From: Chryseolinea sp.
Lineage (GTDB): Bacteria; Bacteroidota; Bacteroidia; Cytophagales; Cyclobacteriaceae
DNA length: 48,056 nucleotides
NCBI GenBank assembly: GCA_025923195.1
Contig: JAICGJ010000018.1
Location: forward strand, 1-48,056
Reading direction: 5' to 3'
Under the pieces are notes generated by a model. It saw nothing but the letters and a program-made list of their open reading frames with translations. It was not told the DNA's origin and did no database searches. Every line of letters begins with the position of its first letter. The first letter of the stretch is position 1. Shown one piece after another: positions 1 to 9,183 of this stretch. The position numbers were made by a program, and so were the translations under genes.

Positions 1-2
1 GA

Positions 3-1178
3 TTTCAGCCCATCAAGGTACTCAAGAGTGTCAATAATCTTAAGGTGTTCTCGAGAATGGGAATTCGTAAGGTGTTATTAGTTTCCCAGTTCACGTTGTC
101 GTTATTTTTTATTTTGTCCGTGATCATTGTTCATAACCAACTAAACCTTTTTATGCATCAGGATCACGGCTTCAAGATGGACAACAATATACTGATCAGA
201 CTAAATAATACCTCACCCCGGCTGCTGAAAAATGAACTGCTGAAATTTAGCAACCTGAATAGCGTGTCAGCTGCATCACACGTTCCCGCTGCTGGAATAA
301 GTCACGGCAGTGGATTTAAAAGAAGGCTGGATGACGCTGAATCGGTTAGCCTGGGCCGCTTCACGGTGGACGAAGACTATCTGGACAATATGGGACTTGA
401 CCTAATCGCCGGCAAATTTTTTTCGGTCGAACAGGAGACATCTAATAAAGACTATGTAGTGATCAATGAAGAGGCTGTTAAAAAGTTGCAATTCAGTTCT
501 CCCATGGATGCTGTAGGCGAAGAAGTCATCTTAGATCACGATTCAACCCGGAGGACAATCATTGGCGTCGTTTCAAACTACAACCATCGCGACCTAACAG
601 CAGCAATATCTCCAATGGGACTCATGTACGATCCTTCGCAATTTGGAGTACTACAGGTGCGATATACCGGCAGCTATGAAAACGCCACCAGGAATATCGA
701 GAAAGCTTGGGCTACGGTTAACCCCGGACTTAAGATTGACTACAAGGAAATAGAATCCGAGATCAAGCAATTTTATGAAATTGTTTTCGGCGACATCGTG
801 AAAATTTTAAGCGTCGTTGCCTCTCTCGCAATCATTATATCGTGTTTGGGATTGTTGGGTATGGCAACCTATACGACAGAAACAAGGATGAAAGAAATAT
901 CCATTCGGAAGGTTTTGGGTTCAAGTGGAAGTGCACTGGTGTTGCTTTTGTCAAAAGGATTTTTGGGGATTTTGGCTATCTCCATATCAGTAGGTGTACC
1001 TGCAACTTACTTTATCAATAATCTTTGGCTTGAACTGATTGCCTACCATACCACGATCGGCCTATCCGTCATTCTACAGGGCGTATTAGTTCTCCTAATA
1101 TTTGGCGTGATAACAGTGGGTTCGCAAACTATCCGCGCCACGTTTGTGAACCCGGTGGATAATTTGAAGAACGAATAA
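3..1178 (+). CDS. FtsX/MacB-type ABC transporter permease, C-terminal part (5' end outside window)
   Basis: The frame is open to the left window edge, so this is the 3' half of a longer gene; a GTG at 45 and an ATG at 57 exist but the upstream residues (FQPIKVLKS) already fit the family, so neither is taken as the start. The visible part holds one membrane segment near the beginning, a periplasmic MacB-like domain, and three membrane segments at the C-terminus that follow the motif MKEISIRKVLG, typical of FtsX-like permeases. It ends in the NPVDNLKNE tail usual for Bacteroidota members of this family. These proteins carry no ATPase and are thought to work with a separate ABC subunit, moving lipoproteins, peptides or drugs or transmitting force across the envelope. 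No ATPase gene is in view. The full-length gene at 36640-39021 belongs to the same family. Confidence 0.85.
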   Translation, partial: FQPIKVLKSVNNLKVFSRMGIRKVLLVSQFTLSLFFILSVIIVHNQLNLFMHQDHGFKMDNNILIRLNNTSPRLLKNELLKFSNLNSVSAASHVPAAGISHGSGFKRRLDDAESVSLGRFTVDEDYLDNMGLDLIAGKFFSVEQETSNKDYVVINEEAVKKLQFSSPMDAVGEEVILDHDSTRRTIIGVVSNYNHRDLTAAISPMGLMYDPSQFGVLQVRYTGSYENATRNIEKAWATVNPGLKIDYKEIESEIKQFYEIVFGDIVKILSVVASLAIIISCLGLLGMATYTTETRMKEISIRKVLGSSGSALVLLLSKGFLGILAISISVGVPATYFINNLWLELIAYHTTIGLSVILQGVLVLLIFGVITVGSQTIRATFVNPVDNLKNE

Positions 1179-1230
1179 TGCCGTATATCCTGGCTATCAG
1201 GCTTTAGGTAATCATTGGTACTATGTATGG

Positions 1231-2511
1231 TTAATCAACAAGCGCCTGATACACCAGGACGCGGAGCATATCTTGATCCGGAACAATTGATTCAGGTCTT
1301 ACTTGCGTAAAATAGAGCACAATCATTTCTTCACCGGGATCTACCCAATACGTTGACCCGTAAGCGCCTCCCCACCTGAATTCACCAACCGATCCAGGCT
1401 TGCCGCGCTGACCTTGGTCAAGCACTACTTCAAATCCTAATCCGAATCCAACACCCGGTTCATAAGTAATATCCTTGCTTATGTGATCCGCGGTCATAAG
1501 GTCCACGGTACGGGAAGATAGAATACGCTTGCCGTTCAGTTCTCCCCCATTAGCAATCATCTGTAAAAAAAAGTAGTAATCCTTCGCTGTCGAAACCAGC
1601 CCAGCACCACCAGAAAAGCTTTTGCGCGGACCGTCGACATATTCGCCCTGACTGTCCATGGTGCCCTTAGCTGGTGCAGCTACCAAGGGTTGCCCGTCGT
1701 GTGGCAAGTAAACCTTTGCAAGCCGGCCTGCTTTCTCCTTCGGAAGAAAGAAGTGCGTGTCGTTCATGCTCAATGGCTGGAAGATCTTTACCTTGAGAAA
1801 CTCGTCCAATGTCATTCCTGATGCTCGTTCAACAATGACGCCCAGGATATCCGTTGCATACCCATAGACATATTTATCCCCAGGGTGAGCGTCCATAGGA
1901 AGCGCAGCCATTCGCTTGATCGTCTCGCCAACAGGCTCATTTCGGTGGGCAAAGTACCAGCCCTGCATGCCTGCTTTTTTCCATTCCTCGGCAGCAATTC
2001 CTTCGCCATATGGCACACCGGCTGTGTGTGTCAACAGGTCGCGGATCGTCATTTGACGTTCAGCTTTAACAACCTCGTAACCACCGGTCGGCTTAGGTTG
2101 CGCCACAGTTGTTTCTTTGTATTCAGGTATAAAGCGGCTCACAGGGTCTTGGATGAGAAGCCTCCCCTCCTCTTGCAAAATCATGATAGCGGTACTCACA
2201 ATTGCCTTTGTCTGAGACGCAATGCGGAACATCGATCCCACTTCCATCTTTGAATTCGATTCCTTATCGCGGTAACCAAAGGCTTTGTAGTAGGCAACTT
2301 TTCCTTTTCGCACTATCAGGATCACGCTCCCTGCCATTTTATCTTCCGTTACATATGTACTGAACGTTTTATCCAGCCGTCCAAGGCGTTCACTTGAAAA
2401 TCCAAGTTCCTCAGGTTTAGTCGCTTGGAGTTCTTGCGCATTGGAGGAGACGGTGAACAACAGTAAAACGACTCGAAGTGCAACGAACAGGCTGATGAAC
2501 GATTTCTTCAT
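1231..2511 (-). CDS. secreted serine hydrolase, class C beta-lactamase / esterase family
   Basis: The 426-residue product begins with a hydrophobic signal peptide ending near SSNAQ, so it should act in the periplasm or outside the cell. The beta-lactamase class C fold (peptidase S12-like) is shown by the nucleophile motif SQTK near residue 98 (SxxK), the second-motif region YGYATDILG, where esterase-type members carry a tyrosine but not the classical YxN asparagine, and a GGAGLVSTAKD segment. Loss of YxN and the HxG-type ending GGAYGST favour an esterase or D-aminopeptidase-like hydrolase over a true beta-lactamase. The substrate is unknown. It lies on the same strand as the AraC gene at 2683-3504, with a 171-base gap, and may or may not be controlled by it. 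Confidence 0.85.
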   Translation of the reverse strand: MKKSFISLFVALRVVLLLFTVSSNAQELQATKPEELGFSSERLGRLDKTFSTYVTEDKMAGSVILIVRKGKVAYYKAFGYRDKESNSKMEVGSMFRIASQTKAIVSTAIMILQEEGRLLIQDPVSRFIPEYKETTVAQPKPTGGYEVVKAERQMTIRDLLTHTAGVPYGEGIAAEEWKKAGMQGWYFAHRNEPVGETIKRMAALPMDAHPGDKYVYGYATDILGVIVERASGMTLDEFLKVKIFQPLSMNDTHFFLPKEKAGRLAKVYLPHDGQPLVAAPAKGTMDSQGEYVDGPRKSFSGGAGLVSTAKDYYFFLQMIANGGELNGKRILSSRTVDLMTADHISKDITYEPGVGFGLGFEVVLDQGQRGKPGSVGEFRWGGAYGSTYWVDPGEEMIVLYFTQVRPESIVPDQDMLRVLVYQALVD

Positions 2512-2682
2512 GAGGTTAGGCTTTTTTCGGATTTAATCATTATGTACAAAAAGTAAATCAACAAGAATCAACAATTTATTCTTGAAAAATGTTTCTTCTG
2601 GATATGTGATGTTGAGTTCGAGCGGCTCGGTGGTTGACGCAATTCCATGCGCGTGTTTGAGGGTCACTGAACCGGGTTGGCC

Positions 2683-3504
2683 CTACAATTTAGGATTAAC
2701 GATAAACTGACTTCTCGTTCGCAGGAATTTTGTAGGTGCAACGCCCACGAAGTTCTTGAATTCCTTGATAAAATGCGATTGATCCGCAAAATTCAGCTCA
2801 TAACTAAGTTGCGAAAGATTCACATTGTTAGACATCATGTACCGGTAGATTGAATTCATTCGCAATAATCGAATATAGTCCATTACGGTAATACCATATG
2901 TGCCTTTAAACACCCGCTGTAGTTGGCGTGAACTTATCGGAATCTGATGTAGAAGTTTCCCGTAGTCCACAACACCATCTACGCTTCTGATCAGCTTCAT
3001 AGTCAGATGTGTAAAATCGTATGGTAAAAAGTTTTTATGGAGTTGGCGGATTATGAATGTGTTTGCATCCGAAATCTGAATATCGGTATCTTCGGTTGCC
3101 CTTAGCCTGGCACAGAAATCACGTAACTGATCTCCTAACACTAAAGTTCCATCTTCATAACTTGAGAAGAATTCCACGGGATGAATCCCAAAAATATTTC
3201 GAATACCGTCGGGATAGAACCTGATGCCGAAGACCTTGACAATTTTTTTAAATCTAACTGTATACGGTTGGTTGTACAATCCCATTAAGATGAATTCAGG
3301 AGTACGCGACCACCGCGCATTTTCTTTTGAAAGAAAACAATGGTCGTCGGTGAGGTGCACAATCAGTTCAATGCATCCATTCGGCAAAACGGATTGAGCA
3401 AATTCCTCTTCGGAAAAGATGTTAAAGGTACCATACCAATAGGAGTAAACATAAGGCCTTATCTCTTTGGGTGGTAATACTTCAGAAAATACAATATCAC
3501 TCAT
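2683..3504 (-). CDS. AraC-family transcriptional regulator
   Basis: The 273-residue protein has an N-terminal sensor region (about residues 1-150, of the DUF6597 kind often found in Bacteroidota, with the segment VLPNGCIELIVHL) and a C-terminal AraC DNA-binding domain (about 165-265). The DNA-binding part shows the two helix-turn-helix units: RQLQRVFKGTYGITVMDYIRLLR and, at the second unit, LSYELNFADQSHFIKEFKNFVGVAPTKF, which is close to the AraC signature. It has no signal peptide and is cytoplasmic. The effector cannot be read from the sequence. The gene stands alone, upstream of the serine hydrolase gene on the same strand. Confidence 0.88.
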   Translation of the reverse strand: MSDIVFSEVLPPKEIRPYVYSYWYGTFNIFSEEEFAQSVLPNGCIELIVHLTDDHCFLSKENARWSRTPEFILMGLYNQPYTVRFKKIVKVFGIRFYPDGIRNIFGIHPVEFFSSYEDGTLVLGDQLRDFCARLRATEDTDIQISDANTFIIRQLHKNFLPYDFTHLTMKLIRSVDGVVDYGKLLHQIPISSRQLQRVFKGTYGITVMDYIRLLRMNSIYRYMMSNNVNLSQLSYELNFADQSHFIKEFKNFVGVAPTKFLRTRSQFIVNPKL

Positions 3505-3804
3505 TATTTATGCTTTGGCACGAGAAGATTTCTTACATGACTAATATTCGCGACACATTATGATGATCATTTTCTTCAATGTTTATTGGATACGAATAGC
3601 CTGTCAGTATAGTATCCGTTTTGCCTCCATAGCCAGCAGAAACCCCCGAATCTATTACGAATTTCACTCACAATGGTTTGATTTTTTTCGGCCGAGAAGA
3701 ATAATTCTGGTGCATTAAATACAAAGTCATCTATTCAAATCACGTACAGATAGAAATTACCTTAAGGAATGCGATAGCGATACATAATGCACCAAAATTT
3801 ATTT
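3505..3804. other. intergenic stretch with a 10-bp inverted repeat
   Basis: This 300-base stretch lies between the AraC start and the cupin stop. It must contain the AraC promoter but I cannot place one with confidence. The only structure I see is a perfect 10-bp inverted repeat, TGGTGCATTA at 3708-3717 and TAATGCACCA at 3785-3794, with a 67-base spacer. No open frame in it looks like a protein family. Confidence 0.6.
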
Positions 3805-4224
3805 CTATTGAAGTAGCGCGGTATCCACTACTCTCGAATGAGTCGGCAGCCACTCCTTCTCAAAGGTTGCTACAATATTGTTTGCTCCGCCAAAAACCCC
3901 CAGCACTTTCGCTGTTTTCTCGCCGCTGTTTAAGAGGTCGTGAGGCACCATCTTTGGCACTAGTACGACATATCCTTTCTTTACAATTCCTGATTCATTG
4001 CCCACACTTACCGTAAGTTCGCCATCAAGAATGACAAGGAGTTCCTCGGCGCTGTCGGTATGCCTGCCAAGATTGTCACCTGGAGCAAGTTCAAAATATA
4101 CTGACGCTAGCTGCAACGAGCCGTGTACTGCAATCAGTGGGAACGCGGCCTTGCAATGTTGCTGACAATCGTCCTTTCCGGTAAATTCAGTTAGATCAAG
4201 CTGAGCCAGATTGATTTTTTTCAT
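3805..4224 (-). CDS. small cupin-domain protein
   Basis: The 139-residue protein is a single cupin barrel. The first cupin motif is visible in PGDNLGRHTDSAEELLVILDGELTV (histidine, glutamate and the closing G of the G-x5-HxH-x-E-G pattern, here reduced to GRHTDSAEE), and the second in VPKMVPHDLLNSGEKTAKVL, with one histidine. It could bind a metal, but the first motif has a single histidine, so catalysis is not assured. It starts 12 bases after the DUF3237 gene on the same strand, and the two probably form an operon. The function is unknown; binding or protection of a small molecule is possible. Confidence 0.8.
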   Translation of the reverse strand: MKKINLAQLDLTEFTGKDDCQQHCKAAFPLIAVHGSLQLASVYFELAPGDNLGRHTDSAEELLVILDGELTVSVGNESGIVKKGYVVLVPKMVPHDLLNSGEKTAKVLGVFGGANNIVATFEKEWLPTHSRVVDTALLQ

Positions 4225-4236
4225 AATCCTAGAATT

Positions 4237-4677
4237 TTAATGTTGATATCCTTTAATTTTTACTTTTCCCGTTTCAAAGTTTACTTCACCCACTCCCCAA
4301 ACATGCTTTTGATTGAGCCACATGTAGCGCGCATCGTTCGTGTGGAAATTCATATTCAGACGAAGTGTGCCCATGTCATTGATTCCGCTCTCTGTGACCT
4401 TGATCCGTGCACCATCATTAGTAGTAATGATCGCGTGAAGGTTGAGGAATAACCTCCCATCCGACCTCACGGTTAGATAATCGACGCCAATTATATTACC
4501 ATTGATCAGTTCACCAGAAATTTTGCCTTCAAAGTGAATATCAAACTGTAATCCCTCCGCAGGGAGCGTTTGGCGCTTTCCCGCGAAGGATTCGAAACTG
4601 AATCCGTACTCTTTGATTTCTAAAAGACGTACGTCTTCTTCAAAAAGAAGCATTTTCTCATTAAGAACATTGTTCAT
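4237..4677 (-). CDS. DUF3237 family protein
   Basis: The 146-residue protein matches the DUF3237 family by length and by the pattern around GVDYLTVRSDGRLFLNLHA, ITTNDGARIKV, and the tail RYMWLNQKHVWGVGEVN. Family members are small beta-barrel proteins of unknown biochemical role, often next to enzymes of aromatic or ester metabolism. There is no signal peptide. It is the first gene of a two-gene unit with the cupin gene 12 bases downstream, and its start is divergent from the terC-family gene at 4856, leaving a shared 178-base upstream region. Confidence 0.75.
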   Translation of the reverse strand: MNNVLNEKMLLFEEDVRLLEIKEYGFSFESFAGKRQTLPAEGLQFDIHFEGKISGELINGNIIGVDYLTVRSDGRLFLNLHAIITTNDGARIKVTESGINDMGTLRLNMNFHTNDARYMWLNQKHVWGVGEVNFETGKVKIKGYQH

Positions 4678-4855
4678 TTGCTCAAGTGTTTAATTTATTA
4701 TTGATGCAAAATTGCTAGGGCTGGATCTTTGATGATTGTAATAAAACGACATTAAACAAATGAAAGACTAAGGCCTACCTAGTCAAACAAAGAAACCTCA
4801 ATATCCCATGTAAATCCATTTCCGCTTGATATCTTCACGACATTTATAATCACAA

Positions 4856-5779
4856 ATGAATCAAACATATCTTTGGATAGGCTTTAACCTTTTTGTCTTG
4901 CTCCTGTTGGTTCTCGACCTTGGGGTATTTCATCGCAAGGCGAAAGTCATTAGCGTTAAGGAAGCATTGGCCTGGACCTGCGTATGGGTGGTCATGGCAT
5001 TCCTGTTCAATATATTTGTCTATTATCATTTCGGTGAAGTAAAAGCCTTTGAATTCTTTACTGGCTATCTCATTGAAAAATCGCTGAGTGTAGATAACAT
5101 ATTCGTTATCATTTTAATCTTCTCATACTTTAATGTACCGGCGGAATATCAGCACAAAGTATTGTTCTGGGGAATTCTTGGTGCCTTGATTATGCGTGTC
5201 TGTTTCATCCTTGCCGGTGTGGAATTGATCCATAAATTCCATTGGCTGATCTATATTTTCGGCTCGTTCCTGATTTTTACTGGTATTAGATTTTTGGTAC
5301 AGAATGAAACTAAATTTGATCCTGAAAAGAATCCTGTTGTAAAACTCGTTCGAAAGGTTTTCCGCGTGACGCCTTCATTTGAAAAGGATAAATTTTTTAT
5401 AAAACGTGATAATGTTCTATGGGCCACGCCGCTGTTTTTAGTGGTAGTCCTGATCGAGGCTACAGATCTCATTTTTGCCGTCGACAGCATTCCAGCAATC
5501 CTTGCGATCTCCGACGACTCCTTCATCGTATACACCTCGAACGTATTTGCTATTTTAGGATTGCGATCACTTTATTTTGCGCTGGCCGGAATCGACAAAT
5601 ATTTCATGTACTTGAAGTACGGACTGGCTGCAATTTTGATTTTTGTTGGAACGAAAATGGTCATCTCTGATTATTATAAAATTCCTGTCGAGATTTCCCT
5701 TGCATTTATCGTCCTGACGCTGTCGTTGACTGTTCTTGCTTCCGTGGTAATGAAGCGCAGGCAAAATGTATCGAAATGA
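4856..5779 (+). CDS. TerC/Alx-family integral membrane protein
   Basis: The 307-residue protein has about nine hydrophobic segments and the two family signatures: LIEKSLSVDNIFVI near residue 75 and EATDLIFAVDSIPAILA near residue 200, each with conserved acidic residues in a membrane segment. Length and order fit TerC/Alx proteins. Characterised relatives are linked to tellurite resistance and, for Alx, to manganese export and alkaline response; a metal-ion role here is inferred from the family. In some phyla such genes sit behind a yybP-ykoY manganese riboswitch, but I see no such structure in the 178 bases upstream. The gene converges on the helicase gene with a 42-base gap. Confidence 0.88.
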   Translation: MNQTYLWIGFNLFVLLLLVLDLGVFHRKAKVISVKEALAWTCVWVVMAFLFNIFVYYHFGEVKAFEFFTGYLIEKSLSVDNIFVIILIFSYFNVPAEYQHKVLFWGILGALIMRVCFILAGVELIHKFHWLIYIFGSFLIFTGIRFLVQNETKFDPEKNPVVKLVRKVFRVTPSFEKDKFFIKRDNVLWATPLFLVVVLIEATDLIFAVDSIPAILAISDDSFIVYTSNVFAILGLRSLYFALAGIDKYFMYLKYGLAAILIFVGTKMVISDYYKIPVEISLAFIVLTLSLTVLASVVMKRRQNVSK

Positions 5780-5821
5780 TGTGAAACCTGATGTAAGAAT
5801 CGGCATTGGTCGGGTTGATCC

Positions 5822-7870
5822 TCAAACGCGTATGTAGATACTTATCTCCTTGGAGTAGGTCAGCGTAAGCTGGTGCATCGCCCGCGTGCATGCAATATAA
5901 AGTATACTTTTATCCACATCAGTATGATAGTTGTTGGCCGAGGAAAATGGCACAATTACTTCATCAAACTCCAGTCCCTTCGACAAATGAACTGTGGTAA
6001 TTGTTACACCGGTAGTAAAAGCTGTACTGTCTGTTGACAGCAAATGAACTCCTCCTGCGGATCTTAATTCGCCATATACCGTGTCCGCCTGCTCCTGCGT
6101 TTTGCAAAGTATCCCCATAGATTGAAAACCCGAGTTCTTAAATTGCATGAGTCGTTCACGGATGTATTCGATTTCTTCACTATTGTTGTTAAATCCCTTG
6201 ACGACTGGCAGCTCGCCATGCCTCTCCATTGGTATGATCTGCGGATTCGGTGATATGCCTTGGGCAAAACGTATGATCTCCAAGGTTGACCGGTAACTTC
6301 TGAAGAGCTTTACCGTAATGGCTTGGGGAAACACCTGTTCAATTGTTTCAGTTGAAGACGAGCTATAAGGGTTAACGGTCTGGCTGGGGTCGCCGAGTAT
6401 AGTTTTTTTACAATGAAATAATCTCGTTAAAACGGCATATTGAACAGGAGTATAATCTTGCATTTCATCAACAAGCAAATGTTTGATATGATTATGGCTT
6501 GTCTGGAGTCCTTCAAGCCTGATCTTGAAGTAGATCAGCGGGAAGACATCGGCATACTCAAGCGTGCCGAGATCCATCACAAATAATTCAGGGCTCTTTA
6601 GCCAGTCATAGAAATCTTTGTAAAGATCGATCACATTTGATATTTTAAACATACGCGGCACAGCTTCCCAGATTTGAGTTTTTTCGCGACCGTTTAATTT
6701 TCGCTGGACGCTGTTGCGAACATACTGCTGAATATCCTTTGCCACTTCGGGAAATCGCCTTAGCAAGGGTATTCTATGGTAAGCCTTAAATCTTTCTTCT
6801 ATAAATGGAAATGGAACTACGGTACCGGCTACTCTAAGCTCGGCAAACGTGAAATAATTGTTCTCGATATAGATGAGAAATTGATTGAGCCTGCTTAAAA
6901 ATTCAAACGAGGATTTAAACCGGATCCTTGCCGTGTATCCTGCGTTAGGCTTGTTCAATAAAATGGATACCTGGTCAAAAAAACTTTGAAATTTGAATTT
7001 GTCGTCTAATAACTGGGCTGCAAGCTCTTCCATTCCAATCTCCGGAATATGTTCCTCGCCAAGTTCCGGCAAAACGCTTGAGATGTAATCGGCGAATACC
7101 TTATTTGGAGAAATGATCAGTATATCCTTTGCCGCGATAGTGTCCCTGAACCTGTAAAGCAGAAACGCAATCCGGTGCAATGCAATTGAAGTTTTACCAG
7201 ACCCGGCCACCCCCTGTATAATCATAACGCGTGCAGTTTCATTCCTAATAACTGCATTCTGATCCCGCTGAATCGTCGCGACGATATTCTTCATCCTGTC
7301 GTCGGATGACTTGCTCAGCTCTTCCTGCAACACATCATCGAGTATGCTGACAGCGTTTTCGATCATGAATTCCATTCTTCCGTCCCGAATCCTGTACTGC
7401 CGTTTTAAAGTGATCTGACCCTCCGCCTTTCCCGACGGCGTAGTGTACCACGCATCTCCCAACTCGAAATCATAGAACATGGATGAAATAGGCGCACGCC
7501 AATCATAGATTAAGCTCTTGCGTGTAGACTCATCAAAAAATGTGTGCAGGCCGATGTAGATGGCATCCGTATCTCCACCTGTGTAAAAGTCAATGCGTCC
7601 AAAGTAAGGAGACTCTCTTAATTTAATTAACTTTCTTCGTCTGGCGACTGCAGATTCGCCGGTAAAAGCCATCCGATTGATGGATTGGCCCGCGGCAACC
7701 ATATCAGCTTCGTCCATTCCCGATTGATGCTCATATATGTATTCCTTATTTTTCTGAAGTTCAGCGGAAAATTCTTTTACCCTGTCGTCTACCCGCCTTA
7801 GGGATATCAGCAGCTTTTCCTTGATTTCTTCTAGATATTCACGCTCCTCGAGTTCCGTATTGTTGATCAT
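5822..7870 (-). CDS. helD: HelD-like superfamily 1 helicase / RNA polymerase recycling ATPase
   Basis: The 682-residue protein has the UvrD/Rep-type superfamily 1 motifs in order: Walker A GVAGSGKTSIALHR (about residue 220), Walker B LLVDEMQDYTPVQY, motif III GDPSQTVNPY, motif IV LFRSYRST, motif V TTVHLSKGLEFDEVIVP and motif VI LYIACTRAMHQL. The N-terminal 60 residues are predicted coiled coil (EREYLEEIKEKLLISLRRVDDRVKEF region), followed by the segment YFGRIDFY and YDWRAPISSMFYDFE, which is highly characteristic of HelD. HelD proteins use ATP to release stalled RNA polymerase from nucleic acid and have lost typical helicase use. It is a lone gene. HelD is best known from Gram-positive bacteria, so its presence here is of interest. 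Confidence 0.88.
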   Translation of the reverse strand: MINNTELEEREYLEEIKEKLLISLRRVDDRVKEFSAELQKNKEYIYEHQSGMDEADMVAAGQSINRMAFTGESAVARRRKLIKLRESPYFGRIDFYTGGDTDAIYIGLHTFFDESTRKSLIYDWRAPISSMFYDFELGDAWYTTPSGKAEGQITLKRQYRIRDGRMEFMIENAVSILDDVLQEELSKSSDDRMKNIVATIQRDQNAVIRNETARVMIIQGVAGSGKTSIALHRIAFLLYRFRDTIAAKDILIISPNKVFADYISSVLPELGEEHIPEIGMEELAAQLLDDKFKFQSFFDQVSILLNKPNAGYTARIRFKSSFEFLSRLNQFLIYIENNYFTFAELRVAGTVVPFPFIEERFKAYHRIPLLRRFPEVAKDIQQYVRNSVQRKLNGREKTQIWEAVPRMFKISNVIDLYKDFYDWLKSPELFVMDLGTLEYADVFPLIYFKIRLEGLQTSHNHIKHLLVDEMQDYTPVQYAVLTRLFHCKKTILGDPSQTVNPYSSSSTETIEQVFPQAITVKLFRSYRSTLEIIRFAQGISPNPQIIPMERHGELPVVKGFNNNSEEIEYIRERLMQFKNSGFQSMGILCKTQEQADTVYGELRSAGGVHLLSTDSTAFTTGVTITTVHLSKGLEFDEVIVPFSSANNYHTDVDKSILYIACTRAMHQLTLTYSKEISIYIRV

Positions 7871-8055
7871 CTTGCAATTTTAACAACGGGCAAAGGTCGG
7901 AATTTCTGCTGAATAGTCCGTCTCCAAAAGAAGACTGCGGTAATGAATAACAGGGTTAGATGAAATCCACTCAAGTCATGCGCTGTTGGTGAGGAAAACC
8001 TTGCTTTTCATCTAAAAAGAAATCCTTTTGCACGATAATTCGTGATATTTATAGA

Positions 8056-9183
8056 ATGTCAATGAATGCATTGTTCGACACGAAGACGCCAGCTCTTTTC
8101 TTAACCCGCTACAGATTTTTGCTGCATATTCTCTTTTGGACTGCCTTATTGGTATATGACAGCCTGGTGTGGGGTATGGTAGACGGAGCATTCAAAGAGA
8201 AATTTATTTCATCGCTTGTGGAGCTTCCTGTAAAAGCCGGTGCGACTTACTTTACCCTATATCTTCTCATCGACAACTATCTCATCCAGAAGAAATATGG
8301 GGCCTTCCTCCTGCTGTTGATACTGTCCATGGCAGCTTTCGGAATTCTTCTCAGGATGGTTAGCTACTACATCATATATCCGGCCTTTTATCCGGACGGC
8401 GTGGGCATTCCTTTGTTCTTTCTACCTAAGATCCTCATTGCCATTTTTGTAACTTATTCACTGGTAGCGATGGTCGCGAGCTTCCACCTCATAAGACACT
8501 ACTACAAGCATCAGCAAACAACGCAGCTTCTCCAACAAATGGCGCAACAGCTGGAAAAAGAAAAATTGGCTGCAGAGTTGAAACTGCTTAAGTCCCAGAT
8601 TAATCCCCATTTTCTTTTTAATACCCTGAATAACCTCTACGTGCTTACGTTGAACTATTCGGAAAAAGCACCCTTAATGGTCCACAAATTATCCGAACTC
8701 ATGAGTTATATGCTTTACGACAGCAACCAGATCGAAGTAGCCCTTGAAAAAGAAATCCAATACATCAAAAATTACATTGACCTTGAGAAGATCAGATATG
8801 GAGAACGTCTCGAAGTTAAACTTAATATTTACGGAAATATTGAGAAATTAATGATAGCACCCCTGTTGATGTTGCCATTCGTGGAGAATAGTTTTAAACA
8901 CGGCGCAAGAAATCAGTTGAGCGAGGGTTGGATTCATATTGACATTGAGGTGCAGGATGGATGCATTACGTTGAAGGTTGAAAACAGCAAACCCAATTTC
9001 CGCGACGATGACAGCAAGGCTTCGGGTATCGGCCTTAGCAATGTCAGGAAACGCTTGGAACACTTATACCCGAACCGGCACTCCATGCAGTTGTTTGACG
9101 AGCCTGATACGCACATGGCAATTTTAAGAGTCTCGCCAGTCGAACATATTCAAAAACCCACGTTATTAGAAATAGAAATATGA
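8056..9183 (+). CDS. LytS-type sensor histidine kinase
   Basis: The 375-residue protein starts with four hydrophobic segments (about residues 20-145), then a coiled-coil linker (about 150-180) and a His_kinase domain (PF06580 type) with the phospho-acceptor histidine H185 in NPHFLFNTLNN. The C-terminal ATPase part shows the N box PFVENSFKHGA and the G box GIGLSNVRKRLE. It lacks any extracellular sensor domain, so the membrane part itself is the likely sensor. Its stop overlaps the start of the response regulator gene by four bases (ATGA), which couples their translation and marks them as a cognate pair. Confidence 0.93.
   Translation: MSMNALFDTKTPALFLTRYRFLLHILFWTALLVYDSLVWGMVDGAFKEKFISSLVELPVKAGATYFTLYLLIDNYLIQKKYGAFLLLLILSMAAFGILLRMVSYYIIYPAFYPDGVGIPLFFLPKILIAIFVTYSLVAMVASFHLIRHYYKHQQTTQLLQQMAQQLEKEKLAAELKLLKSQINPHFLFNTLNNLYVLTLNYSEKAPLMVHKLSELMSYMLYDSNQIEVALEKEIQYIKNYIDLEKIRYGERLEVKLNIYGNIEKLMIAPLLMLPFVENSFKHGARNQLSEGWIHIDIEVQDGCITLKVENSKPNFRDDDSKASGIGLSNVRKRLEHLYPNRHSMQLFDEPDTHMAILRVSPVEHIQKPTLLEIEI

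Noticed and set aside
4678-4855. Manganese (yybP-ykoY) riboswitch upstream of the TerC gene
   Set aside because: No conserved core or paired helices of that riboswitch could be found in the 178 bases.
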